Assembly: GCA_037968815.1 (NCBI GenBank)
Contig: JBBKWF010000021.1
Location: forward strand, 124,001-188,000
From: Pseudopedobacter sp037968815
GTDB lineage: Bacteria > Bacteroidota > Bacteroidia > Sphingobacteriales > Sphingobacteriaceae
Reading direction: 5' to 3'
Length of the DNA stretch: 64,000 nucleotides
The notes under the pieces were generated by a model. That model made no database searches, was not told where the DNA came from, and worked only from the letters and a program-made list of their open reading frames with translations. Position 1 is the stretch's first letter, and every line of letters starts with the position of its first letter. This document shows positions 14,573-24,359 of the stretch, in pieces. The position numbers were made by a program, and so were the translations under genes.

Positions 14573-16999
14573 CTACTTCGCCAATAAATTCATAAATAAC
14601 CGATACGCTCCCGGTACACCTGCTGGCAATTCTCTAAAAAACACCAAGCCCGTATAAACAAACTTCCCTTTTCCGTAGTTGGCAATTAGTAAAGAACCAT
14701 CGCTTTCTTTTTCGTTGGTATCTTTCATGCTCAAAGGTTTTTCGTATTCTTTGGAAGCATCGCCAGCGAAATAAATTCCACGTTCCTGTATCCAATCGTT
14801 AAAGTCATCAGCAGTTATTTTGTTTGGATAATTTAGGGCTTTGCTCTGCGGGTTTACAAAATTGACTTTTGCATTTTCTTCTGTAACTCTAGTTCTGGTA
14901 ATGTTAAAAGGATAAGGTCCAATTTGATCAATTAACAAAGGTCGGTTGGTGTTATACTGCACTAAATAGACTCCTCCATTTGCTACATAGTCCATCAGTT
15001 TCTGCTGTACAAACTTCATCCTGCTGTTAACGTTATAGCTTCTAATGCCGGCGATGATTGCATCATAAGCACTTAAGTTATGGTTCGCTAAATCATCTTC
15101 GGTAAGTAAAGTTACGTTTAAACCAATCTCACGTAAAGCTTCGGGTACTAAATCGCCAGCGCCAACAATATAACCTATGTTTTTAGCGGCACTTTTTAAA
15201 GTAAGCTTTACCAGTTTGGCTTCTGTGGTAGGAAAGTAGGTTATAGTAGGAATGTGCTCATAACTGATGGTTTTAATCCCTTTGTTGAAGCTTTCCCCGT
15301 TTACTAAAATTTCTGGTTTTAATGTGCCATTTTCTGCACTTTGTAGTGGTAAAAGCGTGAAATTTAAACTTTGTTCCTCGCCCTTTGTTTCAAAATTGAA
15401 ATCTACTTTTTCAGGAGAAAGTTTCCAGCCTTTCGGGGTTTTAAAACTCAACGTACCTGTTAAATGATCTTTAAACGCCTTTAGCTTAATAGTGATGTTT
15501 TTTGCTTTTTCCTCGTTAAAAACAAAGGCTTTTGTAGTGAGAGTTGCAGTAACAGCTGGCGTAATTGCCAAAGGTTGATAAACTTCGCCACGAACTGGGT
15601 CGGTGTATTTATAAACTATAGGTCGCTGAAAATCTAAATCTATCCCATTAATATTTACTGAAAAATTTAGCGAATCAGCGGCTTCACCTTCCGGATAGTC
15701 TAATAAACTTTGATTTGCAATATGGTACCTGCCAATATCATGTGCTTCGGTTAACCAATAAGGCTGACTAATGTTTGTGGATGTTTTTTCGCCATCAATA
15801 GTTACTAATTTATTGGACTGTAAAGCAATGCTTTTATTCCAGTTTTTAATAGTGATTTTAATATTTGCGCTTTGCGAAATTAACTCCGCTTTCACTTTGT
15901 AAGGACTATTAACAGCATTAAATGCAGAGGTAGCATAAGCCTCGAACCAAGTGCCACTACAAGCCAAAACAATGGTTTTAAGGTCGTTTACTTTGCTGTT
16001 TACTAAATCGCTTTTAGGCAACTTTAATAGTTCCTGATATAGGTTTAGCAGTTGCGCAGTGCTTTTGTCTGGCTGTTGCGGATTAAAACTGTTGATCAAG
16101 GAAGCCACCAACGCATCAATTTTTTCTGCACCTTTAATGTTAGACCAATCAGTATTAATACCGTCCATCAAGTCGGTGTTTGGCAATGCCCCTTTCCAAG
16201 AACTGAAATATTCGATATTGCTTCCTCGCTGTTTAGAACTACCAAAACCTTGACTTTTATGCATTGATCTACTTTCGGCAGCAATTTCGCCGTAGCTTTT
16301 GCCTAGTAAGTTATTATAAACACCAACATCAATTTTTAGTTGACTTTCTGAAGTGTTATCGTTTCCACCGAAATTATAATTGTTCCATAAAATGCGTTTT
16401 GCCTGCCAAACAGAAACCTCTTTTAATTGCTCTGGAAATATTTTTGGATCTGCTGCTTTGGTAAAAGCCTCCTGTGCTAAAATAGAAGAAGCGGCATGAT
16501 GTCCGTGTCCGGCTCTGGCATCTGGCGGAAAGCGGGTGATGATTACATCGGGTTTAAATTTTCTGATGGTATAAACTACATCAGCTAAAATAGAATCCTT
16601 GTTCCAAATGTTAAAAGTTTCTTCGGGAGTTTTTGAGTAACCAAAATCATTTGCTCGGGTAAAAAACTGCATAGCTCCATCATTTCTGCGAGCAGCCAAA
16701 AGTTCCTGCGTTCTAATTAAACCTAAATCTTCTGCTTGCTCGTTACCTATTAAGTTTTGGCCTCCATCGCCTCGCGTTAAAGCTAAATAACCCGTTTTAT
16801 ATAGTTTTTCTTTTGCTAAATATGCCAATAACCTTGTGTTTTCATCATCTGGATGCGCAGCCAGATACAAAACACTGCCAGTAACTCCCAGTTTTTTTAT
16901 GGCCAATAATAATTCAGAAGAATTTAGCTGTGGCGATGTTTGCGCAATTGATAATGAGGTGATGAAAACAAAAAATAGACTTAATACCTTAAATTTCAT
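14573..16999 (-). CDS. PIG-L-family deacetylase, exported, large
   Basis: A predicted secreted or periplasmic protein of 808 residues. I take the start at 16999 because MKFKVLSLFFVFITSLSIAQ is a clean signal peptide; an in-frame ATG 33 nt upstream would add 11 residues. Residues about 40-290 form a PIG-L/LmbE domain with the zinc motif AHPDDE (48-53), TRGDGGQNLIG and RAGHGHHAASS. Family members remove N-acetyl groups from sugars such as GlcNAc. The remaining 500 residues include beta-sandwich-like sequence and, near the end, a segment (IGYIVGAGDLVPEALREIG to GGVYLVQYNTN) resembling a glutamine-amidotransferase-like fold. It is convergent with the serine hydrolase gene. Confidence 0.88.
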   Translation of the reverse strand: MKFKVLSLFFVFITSLSIAQTSPQLNSSELLLAIKKLGVTGSVLYLAAHPDDENTRLLAYLAKEKLYKTGYLALTRGDGGQNLIGNEQAEDLGLIRTQELLAARRNDGAMQFFTRANDFGYSKTPEETFNIWNKDSILADVVYTIRKFKPDVIITRFPPDARAGHGHHAASSILAQEAFTKAADPKIFPEQLKEVSVWQAKRILWNNYNFGGNDNTSESQLKIDVGVYNNLLGKSYGEIAAESRSMHKSQGFGSSKQRGSNIEYFSSWKGALPNTDLMDGINTDWSNIKGAEKIDALVASLINSFNPQQPDKSTAQLLNLYQELLKLPKSDLVNSKVNDLKTIVLACSGTWFEAYATSAFNAVNSPYKVKAELISQSANIKITIKNWNKSIALQSNKLVTIDGEKTSTNISQPYWLTEAHDIGRYHIANQSLLDYPEGEAADSLNFSVNINGIDLDFQRPIVYKYTDPVRGEVYQPLAITPAVTATLTTKAFVFNEEKAKNITIKLKAFKDHLTGTLSFKTPKGWKLSPEKVDFNFETKGEEQSLNFTLLPLQSAENGTLKPEILVNGESFNKGIKTISYEHIPTITYFPTTEAKLVKLTLKSAAKNIGYIVGAGDLVPEALREIGLNVTLLTEDDLANHNLSAYDAIIAGIRSYNVNSRMKFVQQKLMDYVANGGVYLVQYNTNRPLLIDQIGPYPFNITRTRVTEENAKVNFVNPQSKALNYPNKITADDFNDWIQERGIYFAGDASKEYEKPLSMKDTNEKESDGSLLIANYGKGKFVYTGLVFFRELPAGVPGAYRLFMNLLAK

Positions 17000-17142
17000 A
17001 AGAGAAACCAATTTTAAAATTTGAAGCAGCAATTTACTAATTTAAACTGCTTAGCATTTTTGCAGTCTAAAAAATTACTTAAAGCTCATAAATTGTTACC
17101 TAGTTATGGCATGCGTTGCAAGTTCCTTTACAAATCATTTTC

Positions 17143-17150
17143 TAACTTTG
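17143..17150 (+). promoter_or_regulatory. -7 box nearly touching the lipoprotein start
   Basis: TAACTTTG fits TAnnTTTG and ends only 5 nt before the ATG at 17156; a TTG lies at 17116-17118. Transcription would begin at or within a few bases of the ATG, giving a leaderless or nearly leaderless mRNA. It also argues against the longer frame starting at 17021. Confidence 0.55.
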
Positions 17151-17155
17151 TGTTT

Positions 17156-17887
17156 ATGGAAAAGAAACTTTCAATCCTCTTTATCGCCTTTGCTGCATTG
17201 TTTTTAGCTAGCTGTTCTAGTGGTGGTAATGCAAATAGTATCATTAAAAAATCAATTGCTTTTTACGGAATGGATGAGCTAGATGGAAAAACCATCGACT
17301 TTGATTTTAGAGAAAGACACTTTACCGTTAAATTTAACAAAGGCGATTTCTTTTACGAAAGCACTTTTAAAGACGATAGTTTAGGTTTAATTAAGGATCA
17401 ACTGAGCAACCACGGTTTTGTGAGAGAGCAAAACGGATTAGTGGTTCCGCTATCGCAAAAAGACTCTGTTAAATACGCTGAAGCGCTAAACTCTGTAGTA
17501 TATTTTGCTTTTTTGCCACTAAAACTTAAAGATGATGCGGTGCAAACCAAGTTTTTACAATCGGTACAAGTTAAAGGCAAAGAATATAATCAAATAGAGG
17601 TAAGTTTTGATACAGAAAACGGAGGAAGCCACTATGATGATATTTACTATTATTGGTTTGACGCCAAGGATTCAAGCATGGATTATTTTGCTTACAGCAA
17701 AGGAGGTAATCGCTTTAGAGCTAAAAATGGTTTAATTAGTTCTGATGGTTTACACTTACAAAACTATATTAATTTGGAGAGCGATAGTACTGAAAAAAGA
17801 GACTTAAAAGACTATTATATCCTATTTGAACAAGATAAATTGAACACTTTGTCTCATATTACCTTAGAGAATTTGAGGGTAAAGTAA
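17156..17887 (+). CDS. Lipoprotein, DUF6503-like
   Basis: A 243-residue predicted lipoprotein (MEKKLSILFIAFAALFLASC, lipidated Cys20). The frame is open back to 17021, but the promoter box at 17143-17150 and the lipoprotein signal fix the start at 17156. The mature part has the pattern of a family common in Bacteroidota and provisionally DUF6503: SIAFYGMDELDGKTIDFDFR near the start, HYDDIYYYWFDAKDSSMDYFAY in the middle, FRAKNGLIS later. Some databases misname relatives as deoxyribose-phosphate aldolase; nothing here supports that activity. It is followed by a strong terminator and so is monocistronic. Confidence 0.75.
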   Translation: MEKKLSILFIAFAALFLASCSSGGNANSIIKKSIAFYGMDELDGKTIDFDFRERHFTVKFNKGDFFYESTFKDDSLGLIKDQLSNHGFVREQNGLVVPLSQKDSVKYAEALNSVVYFAFLPLKLKDDAVQTKFLQSVQVKGKEYNQIEVSFDTENGGSHYDDIYYYWFDAKDSSMDYFAYSKGGNRFRAKNGLISSDGLHLQNYINLESDSTEKRDLKDYYILFEQDKLNTLSHITLENLRVK

Positions 17888-17911
17888 GCTCATGTTATTC
17901 AATAGCTATTG

Positions 17912-17943
17912 AAACTCAGCGTTAAAAAATGCTGAGTTTTTTT
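17912..17943 (+). terminator. Rho-independent terminator
   Basis: AAACTCAGC (17912-17920) pairs with GCTGAGTTT (17931-17939) around a 10-nt A-rich loop and runs into seven T. It ends the lipoprotein gene. Confidence 0.85.
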
Positions 17944-18019
17944 GTGCATTTATATTTTTTTTAAGGAAGGTTTAATCCTTATGGCTGGTGATGAGTCATA
18001 TAGACATAAACCCATTTAC

Positions 18020-19936
18020 ATGAAAACGATTTTAAGATATTTTTATGTCCCATTTTTTTTGTTGATCAGCATTTTAATCTTCTCTTCATTTATAAAAAAA
18101 GATAAAAATGGAATTAAAAAAGCCTACAAAAAAGCAGGATTAACCGATAGACAAGCCGCAATACACTTACTCAACAGGTTTACTTACGGCCCTAAGCCAA
18201 ATGATATTGACGAATTGTTGAAAATTGGTTTGGATAAATGGTTTGCTCAACAGTTGCAGGCAAAACTAAATGATAAGAATTTAGAGAATAGACTTGCAGG
18301 TTATGATGCCATCAACTTTAGTAATAAGCAGGTTGCTGAGGTTTTTCCCAAGCCTCCACAAGTTCGCAGAATGGCAATAAACGATGGCGTTATCAATAAA
18401 GATTCTGTCAATGCCGGTGATAAGAAAGAATATCGTAAGCTTTTCTCAGCTTATATGAAAAAAAAGGGTTTACGTCCACAACAAGAACTCTACCGTCAGT
18501 TTATCAGTCAAAAAATATTAAGAGCAACCTATTCAGAAAATCAATTACAAGAGGTGTTAACTGATTTTTGGTTTAATCATTTTAACGTATCTATTACCAA
18601 TAATAACTCTGCAATGTTTATTCCTGCTTATGAGCGGGATGTAATTCGTCCAAATGTTTATGGCAAGTTTGAAAAACTACTTATAGCTACTGCAAAGTCT
18701 CCGGCTATGCTTTTTTATTTAGATAACTTCTCAAGCGTAGGGGTTAATGAAGCCAATATTAAAGCAATGGAACTTAAAGCTAGAAACTCAAAAAACCCAA
18801 AGCTTGCATTAGAAAGATTTAATAAGAATCAAAAGAATAAGGGGTTGAATGAGAATTATGCTCGGGAAGTTATGGAGCTACATACCTTAGGTGTAGACGG
18901 TGGTTATACCCAAGATGATGTTACGCAAGCAGCCAGAGTATTAACCGGTTGGACAGTTTATCCAATTAGTAATTACAATGGCGGAGCCAATATGATAAAA
19001 ACGCTGGATAAAATTGGACCAGAAAACTTAGAAAAAAGAGGGTATGTACATGATGGAGATTTTTTATTCACCCCAAGTAAACATGATACTAATGATAAAG
19101 TTGTTTTAGGAAATAAGTTTTTGGGCAGTGGAGGTTATCAAGAAGGTGCAGATTTATTGAGCATATTGGCCCATCACCCTTCTACAGCTAAGTTTATATC
19201 AACAAAATTAGCCACTCGTTTTATAAGCGACAATCCGCCTCAAAGTATCATAGATAAGATGACTAAAACTTTTTTAGATAATAATGGGGATATAAGTTTA
19301 GTACTATCAACAATGGTCAATTCTCCAGAGTTTTGGTCAAAGGATGCACTAGGAGAAAAAACAAAATCACCATTTGAACTTGCAATTAGTGCCGTAAGAG
19401 CTTTAGATGCTGATGTACAACAGCCGTATCAACTTTACAGCTGGATTATTAAAATGGGTCAAAAAATATATTATTACCAAGCACCAACTGGCTTTCCAGA
19501 CAAAGGACAATATTGGATTAATACCGGTGCATTATTAAACCGAATGAATTTTGGATTAGCCCTTGCATCACAAAAAATCAAAGGTGTAAAAATAAATTTA
19601 GCGGCATTAAACAATAATCATGAGCCAGAAAGTAGCGATGCGGCATTAAAAACTTATGGTAAAATTATTTTACCTGAACGTGATTTGTCAGCAACTATAG
19701 ATCGCTTAAATCCTTTTTTAACTGATCCAAATTTATTTAAGAAAGTAAGTAAGGCGGTTGATAATGTGAAGCCCACTATGGCTATGGAAGATACAGAAGA
19801 CGAACAAATGATGACGGAAAAGCAAGTGAAAAAAGTGCAAAATAATTCGACTAAAAACCCATCTTTTGCAAATAATATGATGCTGGCACAGGTAGTAGGA
19901 GTTATTATTGGCGCTCCAGAGTTTCAAAAAAGGTAA
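18020..19936 (+). CDS. DUF1800 family protein
   Basis: A 638-residue protein with an N-terminal hydrophobic segment (MKTILRYFYVPFFLLISIL) that is a signal anchor or signal peptide. I start at 18020; the frame extends 78 nt further up but adds no sensible sequence. DUF1800 hallmarks are present: AIHLLNRFTYGPKPNDI, LTDFWFNHFNVS, GLNENYAREVMELHTLGVDG, YTQDDVTQAARVLTGWT and the HDTNDKVVLGNKFLG region. These proteins almost always sit beside a DUF1501 gene, as here (21 nt downstream). Biochemical function is not established; an exported role with its partner is all that can be said. Confidence 0.92.
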   Translation: MKTILRYFYVPFFLLISILIFSSFIKKDKNGIKKAYKKAGLTDRQAAIHLLNRFTYGPKPNDIDELLKIGLDKWFAQQLQAKLNDKNLENRLAGYDAINFSNKQVAEVFPKPPQVRRMAINDGVINKDSVNAGDKKEYRKLFSAYMKKKGLRPQQELYRQFISQKILRATYSENQLQEVLTDFWFNHFNVSITNNNSAMFIPAYERDVIRPNVYGKFEKLLIATAKSPAMLFYLDNFSSVGVNEANIKAMELKARNSKNPKLALERFNKNQKNKGLNENYAREVMELHTLGVDGGYTQDDVTQAARVLTGWTVYPISNYNGGANMIKTLDKIGPENLEKRGYVHDGDFLFTPSKHDTNDKVVLGNKFLGSGGYQEGADLLSILAHHPSTAKFISTKLATRFISDNPPQSIIDKMTKTFLDNNGDISLVLSTMVNSPEFWSKDALGEKTKSPFELAISAVRALDADVQQPYQLYSWIIKMGQKIYYYQAPTGFPDKGQYWINTGALLNRMNFGLALASQKIKGVKINLAALNNNHEPESSDAALKTYGKIILPERDLSATIDRLNPFLTDPNLFKKVSKAVDNVKPTMAMEDTEDEQMMTEKQVKKVQNNSTKNPSFANNMMLAQVVGVIIGAPEFQKR

Positions 19937-19957
19937 TATTTTTTAGTAATATTTATT

Positions 19958-21226
19958 ATGACATCTAGAAGAGGATTTTTAAAAGCAGGCGGTTTAGCTG
20001 TATTTGGTATTGGTTTAGGTGGTTTGCCAACTTTTGTAACCCAAGCGGCAGCTCAGATTAAGCAACCAGGTTTATTTAAAAGAAGAAAAACCTTAGTATG
20101 CATTTTTCAACGTGGCGCAATGGACGGCTTAATGGCTGTTACTCCATTTACAGATAAGCATTTAGCGGCCGCTAGGCCAACTCTATTTATGTCGGCCGCA
20201 AAAACCGGTACAGGAAAATCTCTAATCGATTTAGACGGAAAGTTTGGTTTACACCCATCTATGGTTTCATTTGAGTCAGTGTTTAAAGATGGACGTTTAG
20301 GTATTGTGCATGGCATAGGCTCTCCAAATAGTACACGTTCGCATTTTGACGCTCAAGATTATATGGAGTCTGGTACTCCGTTTAAAAAGGGAACATCGAG
20401 CGGTTGGTTGAATAGGGCAGTGGGCTTATTAGGTCATGATGCGGCAACTCCTTTTCAAGCAGTAAGTCTTACTTCTTCTTTACCACGTTCTTTTTACGGA
20501 GATAATCCTTCGGTTGCAATTAATAATTTGCAGGATTTTAACATCAAAATGAGCGGAAATGCTAAAGGAGCAAACATGGCTGCCAAAAGCTTTGAAGATT
20601 TATATGATACAACCGCACAAGGCTTATTAAAAGAAACTGGGAAAGATAGTTTTGAAGCCATGAATATGTTGAAGAAGCTTGACACTAAAAATTACAAACC
20701 TGCTAATAATGCTCAATATCCAAATTCGTCCTTAGGGAATTCATTAAAACAAATAGCACAGCTAATTAAAATGGATGTAGGCTTAGAAGTTGCTTTTGCA
20801 GAGTCTGGTGGTTGGGATACACACTTTAATCAAGGTACAGAAACAGGGATTTTTGCCAGAAATGTAAATGATTTAAGTGAAAGTATGATAGCCTTTTGGG
20901 CAGATATGGGAACACTTCAGGATGATGTGACAGTAATGACCATGACGGAGTTTGGTAGAACAGTGAAGCAGAATGGTACAGGTGGAACAGACCATGGCAG
21001 GGCATCGTGTAATTTTATTTTAGGAAACGATGTTTTTGGAGGTAAAGTTCACGGTAAAATGGACGAACTGGCAAAAGAAAACCTAGAAGACGGACGAGAT
21101 TTGGCTGTAACTACCGATTTCCGTAGTGTGTTTAGCGAAGTTGCGGATAAACATCTTGGTATCAATAAAGACGGTATTTTGTTCCCTGATTGGGATGGTG
21201 GACATATAGGGATGATGAAGGGGTAA
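19958..21226 (+). CDS. DUF1501 family protein, Tat signal
   Basis: A 422-residue protein beginning with a twin-arginine signal (SRRGFLKAGGLAVFGIG), so it is predicted to be exported folded by Tat. The domain resembles the alkaline-phosphatase/sulfatase-like superfamily: VCIFQRGAMDGLMAVTPF, HFDAQDYMESGTP, SGGWDTHFNQG and the C-terminal TMTEFGRTVKQNGTGGTDHG, which contains probable metal-binding Asp/His residues. Function is unproven. It is in one operon with the DUF1800 gene, and the two products probably work together in the periplasm or at the cell surface. Confidence 0.92.
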   Translation: MTSRRGFLKAGGLAVFGIGLGGLPTFVTQAAAQIKQPGLFKRRKTLVCIFQRGAMDGLMAVTPFTDKHLAAARPTLFMSAAKTGTGKSLIDLDGKFGLHPSMVSFESVFKDGRLGIVHGIGSPNSTRSHFDAQDYMESGTPFKKGTSSGWLNRAVGLLGHDAATPFQAVSLTSSLPRSFYGDNPSVAINNLQDFNIKMSGNAKGANMAAKSFEDLYDTTAQGLLKETGKDSFEAMNMLKKLDTKNYKPANNAQYPNSSLGNSLKQIAQLIKMDVGLEVAFAESGGWDTHFNQGTETGIFARNVNDLSESMIAFWADMGTLQDDVTVMTMTEFGRTVKQNGTGGTDHGRASCNFILGNDVFGGKVHGKMDELAKENLEDGRDLAVTTDFRSVFSEVADKHLGINKDGILFPDWDGGHIGMMKG

Positions 21227-21280
21227 GTCTAAGCGGAGTCTTATCAATGTCATTAAGTTAAGAAATTTTTCTCTTCGCCA

Positions 21281-21375
21281 CGTCATGTCGAGGACACGAG
21301 ACATCTCACAAATAGGTATATAACGCTACGAGCAGACTTTATTTGTGGGATGTTTCACTATCGTTCAACATGACG
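21281..21375. repeat. Full CGTCATG palindromic repeat
   Basis: A 95-nt imperfect inverted repeat. The left arm CGTCATGT...ACATCTCACAAAT and right arm ATTTGTGGGATGT...AACATGACG are mutually complementary apart from a few mismatches, with a roughly 29-nt centre. The left 37 nt are identical to 3418-3454. It lies between two convergent genes and may add to transcription termination; the sequence identity to a distant site marks it as a dispersed element. Confidence 0.8.
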
Positions 21376-21447
21376 AACGCTTACCTTGATAACATTGAGA
21401 GTCTTATAAAAGATTCTGCTCTCGAATTGATTGAGTTTTCTCCACCC

Positions 21448-23238
21448 TTATTTACTAAACAACAAATCCGGGTTACTCAAATACTGGTTATAAATCATCA
21501 ATAACTTATACCGAGATACATAGGCTATTACCTCATCATTTTTCCTCACCAAAATATGTTCCTCGTTAATGATAGAAGGTTTGCTAGATAACTTTTTTCG
21601 AAGCGCATTAAATTCTACCACTTCAAAATCGGGATCCATAATTTCTGATGCAGTTTTCACATCGTAAGTGTCAAAATCCTTTAAAAGTGTCCGTAAGGTT
21701 TTCAGTTCAATAATTCCGATTATTTTATTTTCAGCATTAACTACGGGAGCAAGGGCAAACTCATAAACAGAGAAATGTTCGATGATGTTTCTCAGCTTAT
21801 CATCCTCATTCACAAAATCTTTAACAGGCTCAATAATGTCATTAAGGTTAATTTGGTTGATGATAAATTTCTCCATTTTTAACGTTCCATGTCCTGCTGA
21901 AACCAAAGGATTAATTTTATCGAAGTAATTTTTTACGGTATAAGCCACTGCAGTAACAATCATCAATGGGACAATAATGGTATAACTCTCGGTAGTATCG
22001 GCAATTAAAAAAATGGCAGTTACGGGCGCTCGCATTACACAGGCAAAAGTGGCAGCCATCCCTAAAAAAACAAAAGTGTTTGGTGCAAGTCCGGCTAAAT
22101 CGCCAGAAACCACAAATACAGTTTTAAAAACTAAATAACCAACTAAGCCTCCAGCTACTAATGATGGCGCAAAATAACCTCCTTCACCACCAGAAGCCAA
22201 ACTTAATCCGGTAGTAATTGGGCGTAATAGTAATAAAATGAAAATTAATATTAGGCCATTAAAAGGCTGAAAAATTGGATTTTCTAATAATGAGTTCTGC
22301 CAGAGCATAGGCTCTTGCCCATGTAGTAGTTTATTAATAGAAACGTAACCTTCGCCATACAGAGCTGGAAAAAAGTAAATCAAAGCTCCTAAAATAGACC
22401 CTCCGGCCAAAGCAATTATCCATGGGTTGCCAAGGCGGGCTAATTTTCGGTAGCAAAATGCATAAGCTTTAACCATATACATTGACGTAAGCATACCTGC
22501 AATACCAATAATGATAACATAAGGCATACTTTGGTAAGAGAATTCGTTGATGTGTGCGTCAAATCTTAGGTTTTCGCCCATAGTTAGCTCAAACAAAATC
22601 TTCCCTGCAGCCGAAGAGATCAGTAAAGGAATTAATAGAGCAGGACTAAAGCTGGGCAAAACCACCTCTAACGCAAATAAAAATCCACCAATAGGCGCAT
22701 TGTACATTGCAGAAATGCCCGATGCCGTTCCACAACCAATTAACAAGGTTCTCATTTTATAGCTTAAGCCTAATCTGCGCCCCAGGTTTGAGCCAATGGA
22801 AGCACCAGAAGTAATCACGGCAGACTCCATGCCGGAGCTTCCGCCAAAGCCAATAGTAATGGCGGCACTGATAACTTTGGTGTAAATAAGTTTGAGTTTT
22901 ATATACGATTGATGGTTTTCTATCGCATCAATCACGTTGCGCATTCCTTTAAAATAGGTGGTTTTTTTAAAAGCAGTTTGATTAAGTAGGGTTACCAACA
23001 GTAAACCCGCTAATGGTGCTAAAAATAAAACGTAACCTGGAAAATAGCTAACTGCATAATTTTCAACTGCGTAAGTAGCCTTTTTGATTAAAATAGCGGC
23101 TAAACCAACGGTTAAGCCAACTACTGCACTTAACAAAATGATGGTTAAATTCTTGTCTTTTTGCTTACCAGCAATATGCCCTAGTTTTATCCTAAGCTTT
23201 TTTAACTTTGTAGAATAATGATTGCTGATTTTAGGCAT
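21448..23238 (-). CDS. ClC-type chloride channel/antiporter with CBS domains
   Basis: A 596-residue inner-membrane ClC protein. About ten to twelve hydrophobic helices fill residues 30-440. The selectivity-filter segments are GGSSGMESAVI (gating-type Glu138 kept, so Cl-/H+ exchange rather than pure channel behaviour is likely) and SGGEGGYFAPSLVAGG. Residues about 455-590 form a pair of cytoplasmic CBS domains (EFALAPVVNAENKIIGIIE and a second repeat ending ISRYKLLMIYN-like sequence) that often bind adenine nucleotides. It is divergent from surE, with only 27 nt between the two start codons. Confidence 0.93.
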   Translation of the reverse strand: MPKISNHYSTKLKKLRIKLGHIAGKQKDKNLTIILLSAVVGLTVGLAAILIKKATYAVENYAVSYFPGYVLFLAPLAGLLLVTLLNQTAFKKTTYFKGMRNVIDAIENHQSYIKLKLIYTKVISAAITIGFGGSSGMESAVITSGASIGSNLGRRLGLSYKMRTLLIGCGTASGISAMYNAPIGGFLFALEVVLPSFSPALLIPLLISSAAGKILFELTMGENLRFDAHINEFSYQSMPYVIIIGIAGMLTSMYMVKAYAFCYRKLARLGNPWIIALAGGSILGALIYFFPALYGEGYVSINKLLHGQEPMLWQNSLLENPIFQPFNGLILIFILLLLRPITTGLSLASGGEGGYFAPSLVAGGLVGYLVFKTVFVVSGDLAGLAPNTFVFLGMAATFACVMRAPVTAIFLIADTTESYTIIVPLMIVTAVAYTVKNYFDKINPLVSAGHGTLKMEKFIINQINLNDIIEPVKDFVNEDDKLRNIIEHFSVYEFALAPVVNAENKIIGIIELKTLRTLLKDFDTYDVKTASEIMDPDFEVVEFNALRKKLSSKPSIINEEHILVRKNDEVIAYVSRYKLLMIYNQYLSNPDLLFSK

Positions 23239-23265
23239 AACGTATTTTACACAAAATAGATACCA

Positions 23266-24039
23266 ATGAGCAAAAAACCAAGAATATTAGTGGTTAATGA
23301 TGATGGCATTACCGCACCCGGCATAAAAGCACTGATAGAAGTAGCGCAAGAAATTGGCGATGTTACTGTTGTAGCACCAGACAGCCCACAATCTGGCATG
23401 GGCCACGCCATTACTATTGGTAAACCATTGCGCCTAGATAAGGTGAGTTTATACGAAGGTGTGGAGATGTATAAATGTTCTGGGACACCGGTTGACTGTG
23501 TAAAATTGGCAGTTAACAAAATATTTAAAGGTCAAAAGCCAGATTTATGTATCTCTGGCATTAACCACGGACTCAACAACTCCATCAATGTAATTTATTC
23601 TGGCACCATGTCTGCCGCCGTTGAAGGGGCAATTGAAAGTATTCCATCTATTGGGTTTTCTTTGGATGATTTTACATGGGAGGCCAACTTTGAGCCTTGC
23701 AAAAAGTACATTAAAGATATTTGTTTGCAAACTCTTGAAAATGGTTTGCAACAAGGTGTACTGCTAAATGTAAACTTCCCTAATAGTGCTGAACCAATAA
23801 AAGGCATTAAAATTTGTAGACAAGCCAATGCAAAGTGGGCCGAAGAATTTGACGAAAGAAAAGATCCGCACAATAGAAACTATTATTGGTTAACGGGTGT
23901 TTTTCAAAACAATGATAAAGGCGAAGATTCCGATGTTTGGGCGCTAAAAAATAATTATGTATCAGTGGTTCCTGTTCAGTTTGATATGACTGCACACCAC
24001 GCAATCTCTACATTAAATGGCTGGAATTTCAATGTTTAA
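23266..24039 (+). CDS. surE: 5'/3'-nucleotidase SurE
   Basis: SurE is a metal-dependent nucleoside monophosphatase linked to stationary-phase survival. The 257-residue protein begins ILVVNDDGITAPGI, in which Asn11-Asp12-Asp13 form the metal site; GMGHAITIGKPL, CSGTPVDCVKLA and GINHGLNNSINVIYSGTM follow. It starts a three-gene run with a small membrane protein, whose ATG lies inside the end of surE, and lpxB. Confidence 0.96.
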   Translation: MSKKPRILVVNDDGITAPGIKALIEVAQEIGDVTVVAPDSPQSGMGHAITIGKPLRLDKVSLYEGVEMYKCSGTPVDCVKLAVNKIFKGQKPDLCISGINHGLNNSINVIYSGTMSAAVEGAIESIPSIGFSLDDFTWEANFEPCKKYIKDICLQTLENGLQQGVLLNVNFPNSAEPIKGIKICRQANAKWAEEFDERKDPHNRNYYWLTGVFQNNDKGEDSDVWALKNNYVSVVPVQFDMTAHHAISTLNGWNFNV

Positions 24040-24292
24040 AAAGGATAGCGTTTGGCTAGGTTTAGGCTTGGGCTTAGTGCTTCCGGCTCTAGCTTATTTT
24101 GTGGTCGAGGTCATTAAAAAAAATATAGTGTTTATGCAAAAAGACGATTTGCTGTACATTGGTTGCGTGGCACTTAATATGTTGTTGTTAAAATATTTTT
24201 ATAAAAAAGATATGGAAGCAACTGCAAAAGGGGTTATTTCGGCAACATTTTTATGTGCTTTTGCTTTCTTCTTTTATAAGTTTAATCAGTAA
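24032..24292 (+). CDS. Small membrane protein overlapping surE
   Basis: An 86-residue hydrophobic protein with two or three predicted membrane helices (VWLGLGLGLVLPALAYFVV, LLYIGCVALNMLLLKYF, VISATFLCAFAFFFY). I start at the ATG at 24032, which overlaps the last 8 nt of surE; a start 15 nt earlier is also possible. The overlap implies coupled translation. I do not recognise the family. Placement between surE and lpxB hints at an envelope role, which is inference. Confidence 0.7.
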   Translation: MFKKDSVWLGLGLGLVLPALAYFVVEVIKKNIVFMQKDDLLYIGCVALNMLLLKYFYKKDMEATAKGVISATFLCAFAFFFYKFNQ

Positions 24293-24359
24293 TTAATGGT
24301 TTAAGTGTAATAGATGCGATGTCGCAAACCTCTATACCCTTATTCAACAGTAATCTAAG

